From positions 1,302,001 through 1,366,000 of the forward strand of contig OZ176059.1 of the NCBI GenBank assembly GCA_964247055.1: a DNA stretch of 64,000 bases, in the 5' to 3' direction. Origin of the DNA: Paragordius varius. Taxonomy: Eukaryota > Nematomorpha. The position numbers were made by a program, and so were the translations under genes. The notes beneath the pieces were generated by a model, which saw only the letters and a list, made by a program, of their open reading frames with translations, made no database searches and was not told where the DNA came from. This document shows positions 25,575-58,026 of the stretch, one piece after another (position 1 is the first letter of the stretch; every line of letters begins with the position of its first letter).

Positions 25575-25935
25575 GTTCATTTAAATACAAAAAATTTTAT
25601 TCGAAAACCACTTTTTTGTTTCAAAATAATTTTTTTCCAATTTAACAAAATTAATAACTTTTATGAAAAATTGTAAATAATAACCCAGAAAACATTATAT
25701 TTTTTTATTACATGTTAAATTCTTATAAATATCCAAAATAATATTAAGAAATTAATAGAGATATACGGTCTGGATTAAAAGTTGATATTGATTTAAAATT
25801 TATGTTAAATAATATAAAATAGGTTAAAAACGATAAAATATATAAATGATATACGATTTGATTGATAAAAGTTAAAAACAAAAAAGTCAAAGGACCAACT
25901 TGAAGTGTTCAAGGATTCTTGAAGTGCAAATGGTA
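25575..25935. mobile_element. F3 MITE, one-ended copy b
   Basis: The right end AAGTGTTCAAGGATTCTTGA...GTGCAAATGGTATA matches the F3 terminus. Going left, GTCAAAGGACCAACTTGAAG, ACGATTTGATTGATAAAAGT, ATATACGGT, ACATGTTAAATTC and CCCAGAAAACAT align in inverted order with 55900-56280 of the full copy. The other terminal repeat is missing, so this copy is truncated. Confidence 0.6.
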
Positions 25936-26268
25936 TATTTTCAAATGCAATTATTGTTGGACACTCCTGATTTAAAGGCTCAAAAATATTTAAGTATAAG
26001 TTATTTTTCACGAATGAATTTAATTTACCCTAAAATCAAAAAAATTATATTAAATTCTATATGATGATTTTCAGTTATTTTTTTAATTTTGTGCCTTTTT
26101 GTCCCTCTTATATAAAAAGAGGGCGCTATAATTCAAAACTCAAATGATTATATTATACAAAGTAACGTATATTTTTAGCCAAAAACCCAAAAAATTTTGG
26201 TATTTTTACCTAAAGTCCCAGAAGGAAACAAACAATGAAAAGCGTTCCATCATACATATGCCCATACA

Positions 26269-26527
26269 TACAGTAAAAATGAAATTATACGGGGACAATC
26301 GTAACCCTATAAAGACAACCATATTTTTAAAAGTGAAATTAATCTTATTAAAATTATTTCATAACAATCGTAAAATATGTAATTGATTGTATGACCAAAA
26401 TACAACTTTGGTGTTTAAAACAATGAATTATATTTAAAAATTTAGAAAGTATGGTTGTATTTTAGAAAAAAATATTTGTCTTTATATTTTTACGTTCGTT
26501 TTGTCGGTATATTTTCAATTTTTACTG
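26269..26527. mobile_element. F4 inverted-repeat element, copy a
   Basis: The left end TACAGTAAAAATGAAATTAT then ACGGGGACAATCGTAACC is inverted at the right end as ACGTTCGTTTTGTCGG...TTCAATTTTTACTG. The shared inner block is AGTATGGTTGTATTTTAGAA. About 260 bp, non-coding; also seen at 28553-28826 and 52446-52747. Confidence 0.65.
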
Positions 26528-26529
26528 CG

Positions 26530-26860
26530 TATGAAATACTTGGAGCATTTGATTCAAATCTGAATGGTTCTATGAGCATTTCGGAAAATTGTGTTGTTGA
26601 AGCCAACAATCCAATTTATATAAATTAGAGATTCGTTTTTTCGATATTGAAATATACTTTTTTGATAAAAAATTTTCAGAGCAATATTAGCAATATAGGC
26701 CAACAAAATCCTATTTCCACCTCCACGCGGTACTGGCTGGACTAGAAAATTCGCTAACGGTAAAGGCCAGTTTTTAATGAACTGTAATATTATTAGTTGT
26801 ACACAAGGGCATGGTGTTACGTTAAAAAATCGCGTATTTATTTCCGTGAATATCAAATGA
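26530..26860 (+). other. Unidentified coding-like island
   Basis: GC content rises locally. The frame 26530-26628 reads YEILGAFDSNLNGSMS... and ends at TAG. A second frame, 26699-26860 (53 codons plus TGA), directly follows an ATATAG acceptor-like AG and contains ILFPPPRGTGWTRKF and NCNIISCTQGHGVTLKN. Spaced Asn-Cys motifs recall short beta-helix-like repeats, but I do not recognise the protein. The minus strand also has a 100-codon open frame here (26856-26554). It could be a terminal exon, a gene relic or chance. Confidence 0.25.
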
Positions 26861-27056
26861 TAACCATTTTTAACATATTTTGTCTCCGTAATTTTTTGGT
26901 ACTAATAATTAAAATTTTTGGAAAAACCTGTTTTAATCCAATAAAATATTAATGTGATCGTTTACAAATACCGTGTAAATTTGCATTCACAACCCTTATT
27001 TTATTCTTATGAGCTAAATTAAAAATTATTTTTTTGTTGATTAAAAAAACAATTAT

Positions 27057-27340
27057 ATACCATTTACAATTCAAATTCACCTTCTAACAATCAAAGTTAT
27101 CCCTTGACATTTCAATTTCACCCTTGATAAAATTCACCCTAAAAATAAATGTGTTTTCGGGCTAATATAACTCATTAATAAGATGTATATTATGGCATAG
27201 TTCATTATTTTTTCAGTAGTTAATTAATTTTAAACGAGATTTCATTTTTTAAAAATATATGTAATTTTTAACTTAAAACACAAATTATTTTAGGGTGAAT
27301 TTGAATTATTCTAGGGTGAATTTGAACTTTAAATAATATA
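27057..27340. mobile_element. F2 MITE, copy d (intergenic)
   Basis: Left end ATACCATTTACAATTCAAAT then TCACCTTCTAACAATC; right end TAGGGTGAATTTGAACTTTA. Arms of about 70 bp made of the 21-bp unit. It lies between CHPF and ETFA. Confidence 0.8.
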
Positions 27341-27696
27341 TTTTGAATCCTAAAAATTAGTGGATCACAATATAATTTTATTAAAAACAAGCCTTATTTA
27401 AAATTCATTATTGTCCTACGATGTGTTTTCTTCAATCCATATAATTTCTTAATAAAAGACTAAATGTTGGGTAAAAAAACAACCCTAATAAATTGAATTG
27501 AATTACATAAATAACCGGTATAAGGATTTAATGTGTTGTTGAAGACAAGAGATTGGCTTAGTTAAACATTATCAAATATAAATAAATCAATGAAAAAAAC
27601 TCTTTGTTTTTCACTTCATCAATGTCCTTTAAATTTAGGTTTTGATTTAAGAAAAAACTTGAGAAAAGATATCAACTCATGCAAATATATGACATT

Positions 27697-27702
27697 TTTA
27701 TT
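27697..27702 (-). promoter_or_regulatory. Possible ETFA poly(A) signal
   Basis: TTTATT on the plus strand (AATAAA on the minus strand), about 200 bases past the ETFA stop codon. Confidence 0.35.
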
Positions 27703-27902
27703 TTTGATAAATATGCATTTTTATTATTATTGTATATAATTATAACAATACAAAATTAATATTATAAATAATACTGCAATATTATAACAAACCCCAAAGA
27801 TAAATTAAAAAAAACATAACAAGAAACGTTTTTTTCCTTCATTTAACAAAATATCGGTAATAAGAATTATATTGGAATTTCGGTTCTGGAAATATTTTTA
27901 AA

Positions 27903-33149
<5,247 letters not shown>

Positions 33150-33572
33150 GTGTGTGTAGTATGTTTAAATTAAAAAAAGGTGATCAAATATTGGTGGATG
33201 TATTGCTACCATTTGCAATATTATAAAAACATCCAGAGATTGTGTTATATAATTTTTATGTTGCCAAAGTTGTGGTTTCTTTGAAAATATTCCATCTACT
33301 TATTCTTTTTCAACCCCTTTTAAGTGGAATACTAACCTTTCCCAACATCAGAAACTTTTCAATGATTTAGATCTCATAATGTAGCCAAAAATTAGTTTAG
33401 TGTGGATTAAAATTCAATAAATCACATATACGATATTATATAACACTCCATTACTTTTTGATGTATAATAATCCAAAGCCATTTAAAATTTAGATATCTA
33501 ATATAAAATAGTAAAAAATCTTTTTCTCAGTCTCTTTTGTCGCCATTTTATTCTGTGAATGTTTTAAATTAT
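33150..33572. other. ETFA upstream region
   Basis: No clear coding sequence. This is the promoter side of the divergent ETFA/PKN pair. No core promoter motif stands out in the AT-rich background. Confidence 0.4.
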
Positions 33573-34054
33573 AACACTTTGATACACCACATTTATAGTC
33601 CTTCGATTTAAATTGAGGCAGTTGGATATCCCGCGTGTTTAAAATATAATACTTCGAAAAATATGTTTATGGCAAATGTGTGCACTTATATAACATTAAT
33701 TTACACAAATATAAAAAAATTAATTCAAAAATACTTGATATTACTTATTTAAAGGTAAAACCCAAAGGTAAAAATTTAGTTAACCTGCATGCTTGCTTAG
33801 ATATTATTTGAAAAAAAATTAACTTTATTATTAAAACGATATTTTGAAAATATGTTGTAAAATAAAAATGGCGGCAAAATTTGAGATGGTACTTTTTCTC
33901 AAATCTAAATTTTATTAAGATATTTCGGCAATTTTATATAATTTTTAGGATAATAGAAGGATAAATTTGAATTGGGACCGTTTCTTTCAGTAGTTTTTAA
34001 AATATCATATTATATATTGTCTGGAGTATTTCTCCGATTTGAAACGAAGTGTTA
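33573..34054. mobile_element. F1 inverted-repeat element, copy b
   Basis: Inverted relative to 2779-3360. The left end AACACTTTGATACACCACAT...AGTCCTTCGATTTAAATTG and right end TATTTCTCCGATTTGAAACG then AAGTGTT are F1 termini. The AAATGGCGGCAAAATTTGAG interior block is the reverse of the block in copy a. Confidence 0.65.
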
Positions 34055-34101
34055 TTGTAACAGAAATGCATGTAGTTTCAAAAATGTATATAATTAACTT
34101 T

Positions 34102-34742
34102 AACACTTCGATGCAAATTGGGCTATGTCCTAATTTATAATTATTAGCTTCTATCCTAATAAAAATTAGATAAAACAGCCGAAATATCTAAATAAAATTT
34201 GGCTTGGAAAAAACAGTTCCATATCAAACTACTTGGACGCCATTTTTGTTATACAACATCGCAAAATATGTGTTTATTTGATTTTTAAGTTGAAATCAAA
34301 GCTAATTTTTCATAGAAATCACATCTAACATTGATAGAAACAGAGAAAGGGGCTTATTTTGTAATTTTTTAAATTTGGCTAATGCGCACATGTAATTTTG
34401 ACCAAATTTTAACCTTGAAATTTAACCTAAAAATAATAATTAATAACAAGTATTATTGAATGAAATTTCATATATATTACGGATTAATGTTAAAGTGCAA
34501 ATATTTGCCATGGTTTCAATTTATTCCATATTTTTTGAATTATTTAACCTAAATATAATAATTAATAACAAGTATTATTGAAAGAAATTTCATATATATT
34601 ACGGATTAATGTTAATGTACAAATATTTGCCAGGTTTCAATTTATTCCATATTTTTTGAATTATTTAATTTTAAACAGCCTGGGGCATCCAACTACCTTA
34701 ATTTGAAATGAAGGACTGATATGAATATGTATCCAAGTGTTA
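34102..34742. mobile_element. F1 inverted-repeat element, copy c, with internal duplication
   Basis: Left end TAACACTTCGATGCAAATTG, right end ACCTTAATTTGAAATGAAGG followed by ACT...ATCCAAGTGTTAAGAAC. It is longer than copy a because of a direct 122-bp duplication at 34424-34545 and 34546-34667. Non-coding. Confidence 0.7.
34424..34667. repeat. 122-bp direct tandem duplication within F1 copy c
   Basis: Both units start AACCTAAA(A/T)ATAATAATTA and contain TATTACGGATTAATGTTAA and TTTCAATTTATTCCATATTT. They differ at only a few positions, so the duplication is recent relative to the element. Confidence 0.85.
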
Positions 34743-35144
34743 AGAACTACACACTACATTTTACCGGTAAAAACTTGATATATTTTGATTTTAATATCAG
34801 CTATTGGTTTCAATTGGGAGTTGGCTCAATTTTCTAACTCTAGAAAAGAAAACACTGCAAAAAATATTAGTTCTTTAATTAATACGGGAACAATGTTTGA
34901 TAATTAATTTTAACTAATATAATTACTAATAGTTTACGAAATTGAGCTCAAAAATAAAACTACACTAAAATGTAAAGGAAAAAAAATGAGAAAGGTAGTG
35001 AATTAAAATTGTGTTTTTTATTTTGTCTTGTATAAATGCAAAATAAATCCAACTATATCAAAAAATATTTTAAATTTACATTTAAGGCTTCTAGACTAAA
35101 ATTTACCTTTAATAAGGATATTCATTTGCTTTATATAATATTTA

Positions 35145-35701
35145 TGAGTTCCTTACCTTTTAACTTTTTGTCCTAGTTTATCTTTTGGGGTAGTTTCATA
35201 TCCCGTAGTTCAATGCAATACAGCTTTGAAAGTTATAAAATTTAACAGTATAAAAAAATATGTAAATAAGCCAAAGTATATAAATAAAATATAGTTTCGG
35301 AAAAAAGTTCCGTTTCAAACTTCTTGGCCATTTATATTTTACCACATTTTTGCAAAATATCGTGTTTATTTGATTCTAAGTCTATAATTTAGGTTCTTTC
35401 TTATCAAAATCACATTTAACATTATTATAAATAGAAAAAGTGGTTTATTTTGAAGTCTTTTAGATTTAGTTTATGCACATATGTCATATTGGCTAAATTT
35501 TTGCCTTTTACCTCCGAATAAGTAAAAGTATTTTTGCATGATTTTTTTATTATATTTCGGTTAATTAATGGTATGTAAGTGCAAACATTTGCCATTGTTA
35601 TTTATTCCATATTTTTTAAAATATTTAATTTTAAACAAGCTTGACGTATCTAACTACCCCAATTTGAATCGAAGGACTGAAATGAATGTGTTGTAAAGTG
35701 C
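35145..35701. mobile_element. F1 inverted-repeat element, copy d
   Basis: The right end ACCCCAATTTGAATCGAAGG then ACTGAAATGAATGTG is typical F1. The left end TTTTGTCCTAGTTTATCTTT then TGGGGTAGTTTCATATCCC instead resembles the left end of the related element at 37095, so this copy looks like a hybrid or diverged form. Confidence 0.6.
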
Positions 35702-37094
35702 TAAAAGGTTCGTTTTTGATATTTAAGTGACTTTTTTGTGAAACACAATTTATTTAAAAAATAAATGTAAAGATTTTTAAATTCTAGAGAAGTTTTTAGT
35801 CATCAAATCATACTTTATATTATTTAGAGACATGACGGAAATGGTATAGAAACTCTTCACGATATAATAAATTCCAATCATGTTCCAAAAAATCTCAATC
35901 ACCATTAAATTAATAACATTTATCTGTTAGAAAAAAACCATTTTAAGATTGTCTACAAGGCGCTAATTTGATGGCCCTGTAATTCATGGCACATTATTAT
36001 CAAAAAAATCCTATTTAGTTTTAAACTGCGCCATTACACAATGCACCCAAAAAATATCTCGATGAAATAATGGATGGTTTTGTGGTAATAGGCCAATTTT
36101 GAAAAATCACAAAATTAGCTCACAATGCTAAATAAAACCTTTTTAGTGAAAACTAAATGCTTCATTCTAAAAAATGTCTTAAAGATATATAAACTATATT
36201 AAAAAAGTACTAAAAAATTTTATCCGCAGGCTCCAAAAACCGCAAATTTTTTGATCCCCTAAAATTAATTTGATTTTTTAAAAATAGGCAAAAATGCCAA
36301 ATCGCGATATAATAATGACACTTGCTAGATTATGATATCAAAAAAATTTAAATGTTGGCTAAATTTTTAAACGTACTTTCGGGCATTTAACTTTAAATAT
36401 TATTATATAACTTTCCATATATCAATTTATGAAGCTGACATTTTTCTGACCTAATTTTGAAACAATGTAATTTGCTTTCAAACAAAAAATTATTTTACAA
36501 TTTATTTACAAGAGTTAGATGACATAAAATATTAAGAGGGTATATATGTTCATCATCATTGTTATATAAAATGTATTTTTGCCATGTTTTAGATATTTTA
36601 TACGTTTCAATGCTTTAAATACCATGAAGTAGGCTTCAAAATTCGCTTAAAATAAAATTTTAGGAAAAGAATCGTTTAAAAAAAATTGTTTTTTGTTGTC
36701 ATATAGATGGTAAAAATATTTTGCGCCACTTGGATTTTTTGTTTTTTTGAAAAAACTGCCCATTTTGAGGATCGAAATTTGCTATGTTTTAAGTCTAGTT
36801 AAAAAATTTAAGAGTAATATAAATATGGTTTTGCTTTTTAAATATATATGATTTATTTTAGAATATTTTTGGGGCCGCTTGTAGCATTGAGCTATTACCA
36901 CAAAAGTGTATAGAAGCTTTTTAATTAATAAGGTCCATAATAACAGACATCAGTTAAGTCTGATAATTTTTTCCATCAGAATATGAAAAATTTATCAAGA
37001 TATTTTTTTATCACCCGCAGATTTTAAGTAAGTGATCGACTAATAAAGTGTAATATAATTTATTTTGGATATAATATAAAATTCAATCTGTTTT
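35702..37094. other. AT-rich intergenic DNA between F1 elements
   Basis: No coding sequence and no clear terminal repeats that I can pair, although the sequence is similar in texture to the neighbouring elements and may hold a decayed copy. Confidence 0.4.
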
Positions 37095-37565
37095 GTCCTA
37101 GTTGACATTTGGGGAGGTTATATGCCCCAGGATTCAATCTCCTGTATTGAAAGCTCTTTTAGTTAAAATTAAATCATGAAACATTGTTCTCTAGTAAATA
37201 AAAGAGCTTATAAAGTTTATTTTGTGACTTCTAGAGTCTAAAATCGGGAAAGCTCCAAAACACGATTGCTGATATTAATATCAAAATATATCATGTTTTT
37301 GCTATAATGTAACCTGAAACCTTTTTAAAATTCATCGCATTTCCTTATCTTAAATACATTTATTTCCTATTACAACTTATAGAATAAATGGCAGCGAAAA
37401 AGTTTTAGATTAGTTATCAATTTTACATTTCTTTAAAAAATTTGTAATGCGCCTAAGCCAAAGAAAGCATGTTTTAACTTCGGATAAATACCCTAAATAC
37501 TTTTTAAGATATTCAAATTTCAAATGTCTGAATAATACTGCCCCAAAAGGTCATGCAGTGTTAAA
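37095..37565. mobile_element. F1-related element, copy f
   Basis: The left end TTTTGTCCTAGTTGACATTT is followed by a GGGGAGGTTATATGCCCC hairpin. The blocks TCTAGAGTCTAAAAT, GCTCCAAAACAC, AAATGGCAGCGAAAAAGTTT, TTCAAATTTCAAAT and CCCCAAAAGGTCATGCAGTG match 10700-11210 in order. It ends about 400 bases upstream of the PKN start codon. Confidence 0.55.
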
Positions 37566-37960
37566 AACATAAAAATTTGTATAACCTTAGATGGCGAAAT
37601 CTAAAAAAAAATATTGAATTACATTTAAGAAATTAAAATTTACAATTAAATTTATTATTATTTAACTACATTCACGAGTATTAATATAGGCCAGACAAAA
37701 TTAGATATGGCAAATAAAAATGTGTTTCGGATTCATTCACTTGACTCTCTAATCGTTCTTGATGTAAATTTTATTTTGCATTCTATAAAGCAAAAGTGGT
37801 ATATAATTAAAATTTATAAAATTAATATATCCAAATTTTAATTTTTGTATAATTTTTTATCTTATTAACAATCATAAACGGTTTTAAGATATTTTGGTTT
37901 TAAAATCTAACCTTATATTAATAACTCTTGATAATTTTATATAGAATCATCAAAAATAAA

Positions 37961-53444
<15,484 letters not shown>

Positions 53445-54475
53445 CATTTCTGTAAGAGCATATTATAATGAAATAATCTGGAAACATGATTGGCTTAAAG
53501 CATTCAAATAATTTTACCAGCTCATATCATTACACTGTGGCTACGTAATCGGATTTAAATATGTGAATTTTTAAAAAAACCTCTACATTTGTTATAATTT
53601 TGAATATTTGATAAAAATGTTAATTATTTTATTATTATGTAATATCGTTAAATTTCGATTGTTAATGCATTAATTTGTAGATTAAATATGCCAAAATTTA
53701 TTCTTAAAGTTGATATGGTTCTTGTATATCAGCATTTTTTTAGCCCCGACTCTCTTTAATTATATTATACTTTTTGTCATAAACACATTTTCTATAATTG
53801 ATTATCCTTCAAAATTGATTTTATCAAATAAAAAAAAGATTTTTATACAATCAATACGCAAACAAACTGCCCAAAGTTGCAGTTTATTTGAAGTATAGCG
53901 CATTTTTATTTTTGAAACTCATTCATTCTATAATCTATTTTAACCTTATTATTATCTCCAACATGTATATTAAATTACACTATTTATATCTACCATTAAG
54001 CCATTTTTTGTTATTCATATTGTTTTTTATTTCATTTTGAATTCCAATTGTCATATACATAATCTACATGTTTTACTAATTATACATTAGACAAAATTCT
54101 AAAAATTTGTAATAAGATTCTTATATCAGTTAAGTTAATATCCTTTATATCAAAAAAAGTAAAATAGTTTTATGTGCATTCAATAATATTTTTTTGCACT
54201 TACAACACACATATTTACATATATCACTATAATTGTATTGATAATATAATTATATTGTTTGTTTTGGAGTTGAATAAATATTAAATTTAAATAGGTTTAG
54301 GCTGTATATCTATATAATTTTACTGTAATTTCGCTTAATGTTGATATTTCATTGTTACCAATTTTGGTAAAATTTGGATTTCTTTATTTGGGAAACCAAA
54401 TTTTTAAAGAAAAAGACGAAGAGTGCCTTTCAAATAGGCTATATTCCTGAGAAGCTTGGCATGAACGACAGTAAT
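53445..54475. other. PKN 3' flank
   Basis: AT-rich sequence after the PKN stop. An AATAAA at 53827-53832 is a possible poly(A) signal. No other feature was seen. Confidence 0.4.
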
Positions 54476-54653
54476 CAGTGGTATTCAAAAAAGTCCTATT
54501 AATGACTCTGTTTTAATTTATTTATTTTTTGTGTAAAGATCTGCAAATGTGTTAAACAGCTAGAATTATTATCGATATTACATAGTGGGTGGCCCTTGAG
54601 ACAAGATAAGTAATTTTTGCGGCCCTTTAAGAATTTTTTCTGAATACCATTAG
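54476..54653. mobile_element. Small hAT-like MITE (F7), copy b
   Basis: Starts CAGTGGTATTCAAAAAAGTC and ends TTTCTGAATACCATTAG, with inverted ends of 11 bp. The interior GTGGCCCTTGAGACAAGATA then AG and GCGGCCCTTTAAGAATTTTT is the inverse of the interior of 9250-9410. Confidence 0.65.
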
Positions 54654-55261
54654 TGTTAAAAAAATTAGTATTGTGAGATTTGCATTATATCGTATGTATA
54701 TATTTCACTACTTTCCGGGTATTATAATTTTATAGAAACATATCTAGAAGCGCTACTGTTAAACATATTTTGACAAGCTTTTTAAGATACTTATATTATT
54801 AGAGTTAATTTTAATGTTCTATACCTTTTTGATAATTTTAACATCTTTAACATTAGTAAAACCAAAAGAGCTAAAAAACTATTACAAATTCGGTTATTAA
54901 TGTCTCTTTTCATATAAAAATATAAAAAAAAATTGTGGTACAGCTTTAAAAGATGTCGTATTTTTTTACTTGTATGGCGTATGACCATTCAATTTTTCGG
55001 ACTCTAGATGCATCAACTCATTTATCCCAAAATCGAAATGACCCCTAAATTTTACGCACTATGTGCATATGAATTTTTTTTAAATAGGTAGGAATGGCAT
55101 GTGAATTCGATTGCGGTGTAACCCACAAGGAAATTAAATGAAAAAACTAAAATACGTCGATGCAAAATCATAGAAAATAAGAGATTAGTGTTTTCAATCA
55201 TATTTTTTTGCTTAATGTTTCCCACCAGTTTGGGTGTTGAGTAAGAAATAGGGGCATTAGG

Positions 55262-55299
<38 letters not shown>

Positions 55300-55828
55300 T
55301 TTTTAGGCTTCCGATAATCATTACAGATATATTACTTTTGAGGGTTATTTCATAAACAGCTTGGCTCATTTTAATAATGATTATTAAGAATAAGTTTATT
55401 TAATTTATAAACAAATTGAGTCTTCATGAAACCAGGGACTAAATTCAACAATACGATGATGTATATATAGTGATTAACTGTCGAATTCATAAATTGGCTC
55501 GTTCATGTATCATGGCATATATGTAATGTTTGCATTTATAACTGTTTATTAGTTTACAAAATTCTGTACATTGGAGCTCGGTTTTTTATTAATTCTTAAA
55601 CTTTTAAAACCGCGGTTATAATACCACTGATCGTGGTTCTGGTTTAATTGAAAATGTAGCCTAAATAAAATTATAGAGAATTACAATCAAATACAAAAAA
55701 CGTACTGATAATAAATATATTCTGGTATTTCGATCATTAAGCCTAGTAGTTAATTTTCCATATGTAACCAAAATTACAAAAACCAAATTTCACGCACTAT
55801 GATACATTGACACAGTAATCAATGTACA
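54654..55828. other. AT-rich intergenic DNA
   Basis: No coding sequence recognised. Contains a (TA)n tract at about 55264-55297. Confidence 0.5.
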
Positions 55829-56446
55829 TATACCATTTGCACTTGAAGAGTGTCTTTGAACACTTCTACGATCCTTGAACACTTTAAATTGATCCTTGAA
55901 CATTTCAAGTTGGTTGAACACTTCAAGTTTGTCCTTGAATATTTCAAGTTGTTCCTTTGACTTTTTGTTTGGTTTTTAACTTTTATCAATCAAATCGTAT
56001 ATCATTCATCATATTTTCTAGTTTTTACCTATTTTCTATTTATTGCATAAATTTTAAAACAATATCAAGTTTTAATAATTAAGAAACCGTATATATTTTT
56101 TAATTTCTTAAAATTATTTTGAATCTTTATAGAATTTTAACATGTATTTAAAAATATGTTTTCCGGGTTAATATTTACAATTTTTCTTGAAAACATCTAA
56201 AAGTTGAATTTTGTTAATTTGGAAAAAAATTAGTTTGCAACAAAAAAGTGGTTTTCGATTAAAAATTTTATTTTTGAATAAATATTAAATTAATAAAGAA
56301 AATGAGGTGAAAAATAATAAAATACATTTAAAAATTATGATTATTAAAATTTAAAATTAAGGACTTCTTGAGTGTTTAAGGACCAACTTGAAATGCAGAC
56401 CAATTTAAAGTATTCAAGGACACTCTTGGAGTGCAAATGGTTATAT
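55829..56446. mobile_element. F3 MITE, full copy c
   Basis: The left end TATACCATTTGCACTTGAAG is followed by about four direct units of the form CCTTGAACACTTCAAGTTGG. The right end has inverse units (AAGGACCAACTTGAAATGCA, AAAGTATTCAAGGACACTCT) and TTGGAGTGCAAATGGTTATA. About 617 bp; the AT-rich interior is shared with 25575-25935. Non-coding. Confidence 0.8.
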
Positions 56447-58026
56447 ACCAACCATTGTAAAAAAAACTTATCTGCTTTCAAAACATTTTCCTTTTTTGCC
56501 CCAAATGCAAACTGATAGGAATTTCATTGTTAATAAGAATGTCTTTGGTAAAATTTTATTACAACAAAAAATATTATAATAAAGTAATGATAGAAGTTAG
56601 TTGTTTATAAAATACACACACTTATAAATTATGGATAAAAATGAAAAAAATATCATTGTTCATGGAAAATTTTCTGAAATAAATATATAAAAAAATTAAA
56701 AGGAAAATGGGTGATATATGCAATAAAGTAATGGATTAACAATATATAATAATAAAATTTATGAATAATTCAAAAATATTAGGGCTTTCTAAATTTTAAA
56801 CTAAAAATGAAAAATAAATTGATATAATATTGAAATTATTAATATTATAAGCAATGAGTTATAGATAACAAACAGGTTAATTATATTATTAAATGGGTTT
56901 ATTAAATGGGTTAAAAATATATTGTAATTATTATTTTATATATTATATATGTGCTTGCTTGTTTATAAAAAAATGGATAGATGCAGGTGTCAACTAATAA
57001 TTTAGAACATACATTTAATTTTGAATAAATAATACAAAGTAATCAACCAAGAAACAGCGTGTAAAAGATTCCAATTTCTATGGCAATATAGAAAAAGGAC
57101 ATTGTGGTACAACAAAAATAGTAGAGTTGCGACTTTGGATAACATCCTTCATAATGGATAACAAATAGGATTGATTAGCTTTAAGCTCAATATTCATGAC
57201 ATTAACAAATAGCATTAAAATTACATATCCTGATTTATCCCGTTATACTTACTCAACATAAAGTAACTATTGAAACGTGACATTAAAAAATTTCCACATA
57301 AGCGTATATGTACAGGCCAAAAAAACAAAAAGTATATTTTGTATCAATTCCACTCCCAACACTAAAATGCTTGTTTAATTATTATCATTACATACATAAG
57401 ATAAGTTAAAAAGGTTAAATGCTCATGTATAAAAATTATCATATAATTTAACGTTTATGATTTGAATCCAAATTTAGCGCCTGCTAATAGCCAAATCGAA
57501 TGTGATATAAATAATCGTATCAATGAAAAAGTCAAATTAAAATATATAGTTCAAAACAAACGGTATCATGAGATAAAATATATTTTTTAGTCGTGCAACA
57601 GCCTAATCGCATAAAAATTGGCCTACAATATGTAATAAGGGCACAACAGCTTTAATCATGATTTCCTTTTTCTTTTAGGAGGAAATATTGTAGTGCTGAC
57701 AAATGAAATATAAAATAATTGAACGAGCTTTTCGCCTTACACCCTCAAAAGATGGATCTCATATATATGCAACATTTTATAATTTTGTGAATTCCATTTA
57801 AAAATGTTTAGCGTCAATAACCCGAACTAAACCAATACGCTTCTATAATTTCCATATATAAATTAAAAATAAAAAAATTATGTGATAAATCTACTTATGT
57901 GAATAAAAATAGAAGTGGTGAATGAGAGGGTTAATGTGTATCTTTATGTAATTAAATTAAAATAAAAGGGAAGTGGTGGGGTGTTTAGAGGTTCTCATAA
58001 ACACATAGGATATTTTGTGTTATAAA
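56447..58026. other. 3' flank of the low-complexity gene
   Basis: AT-rich sequence downstream (minus strand) of the stop at 58027. It presumably includes that gene's 3'UTR. Nothing else was recognised. Confidence 0.4.

Noticed and set aside
25457-25645. 62-codon plus-strand open frame
   Set aside because: No ATG start, no family resemblance, and it runs into an F3 MITE copy.
37928-37960. Upstream extension of the PKN start to a TTG codon
   Set aside because: Eukaryotic initiation is expected at the ATG at 37961; nothing upstream resembles PKN.
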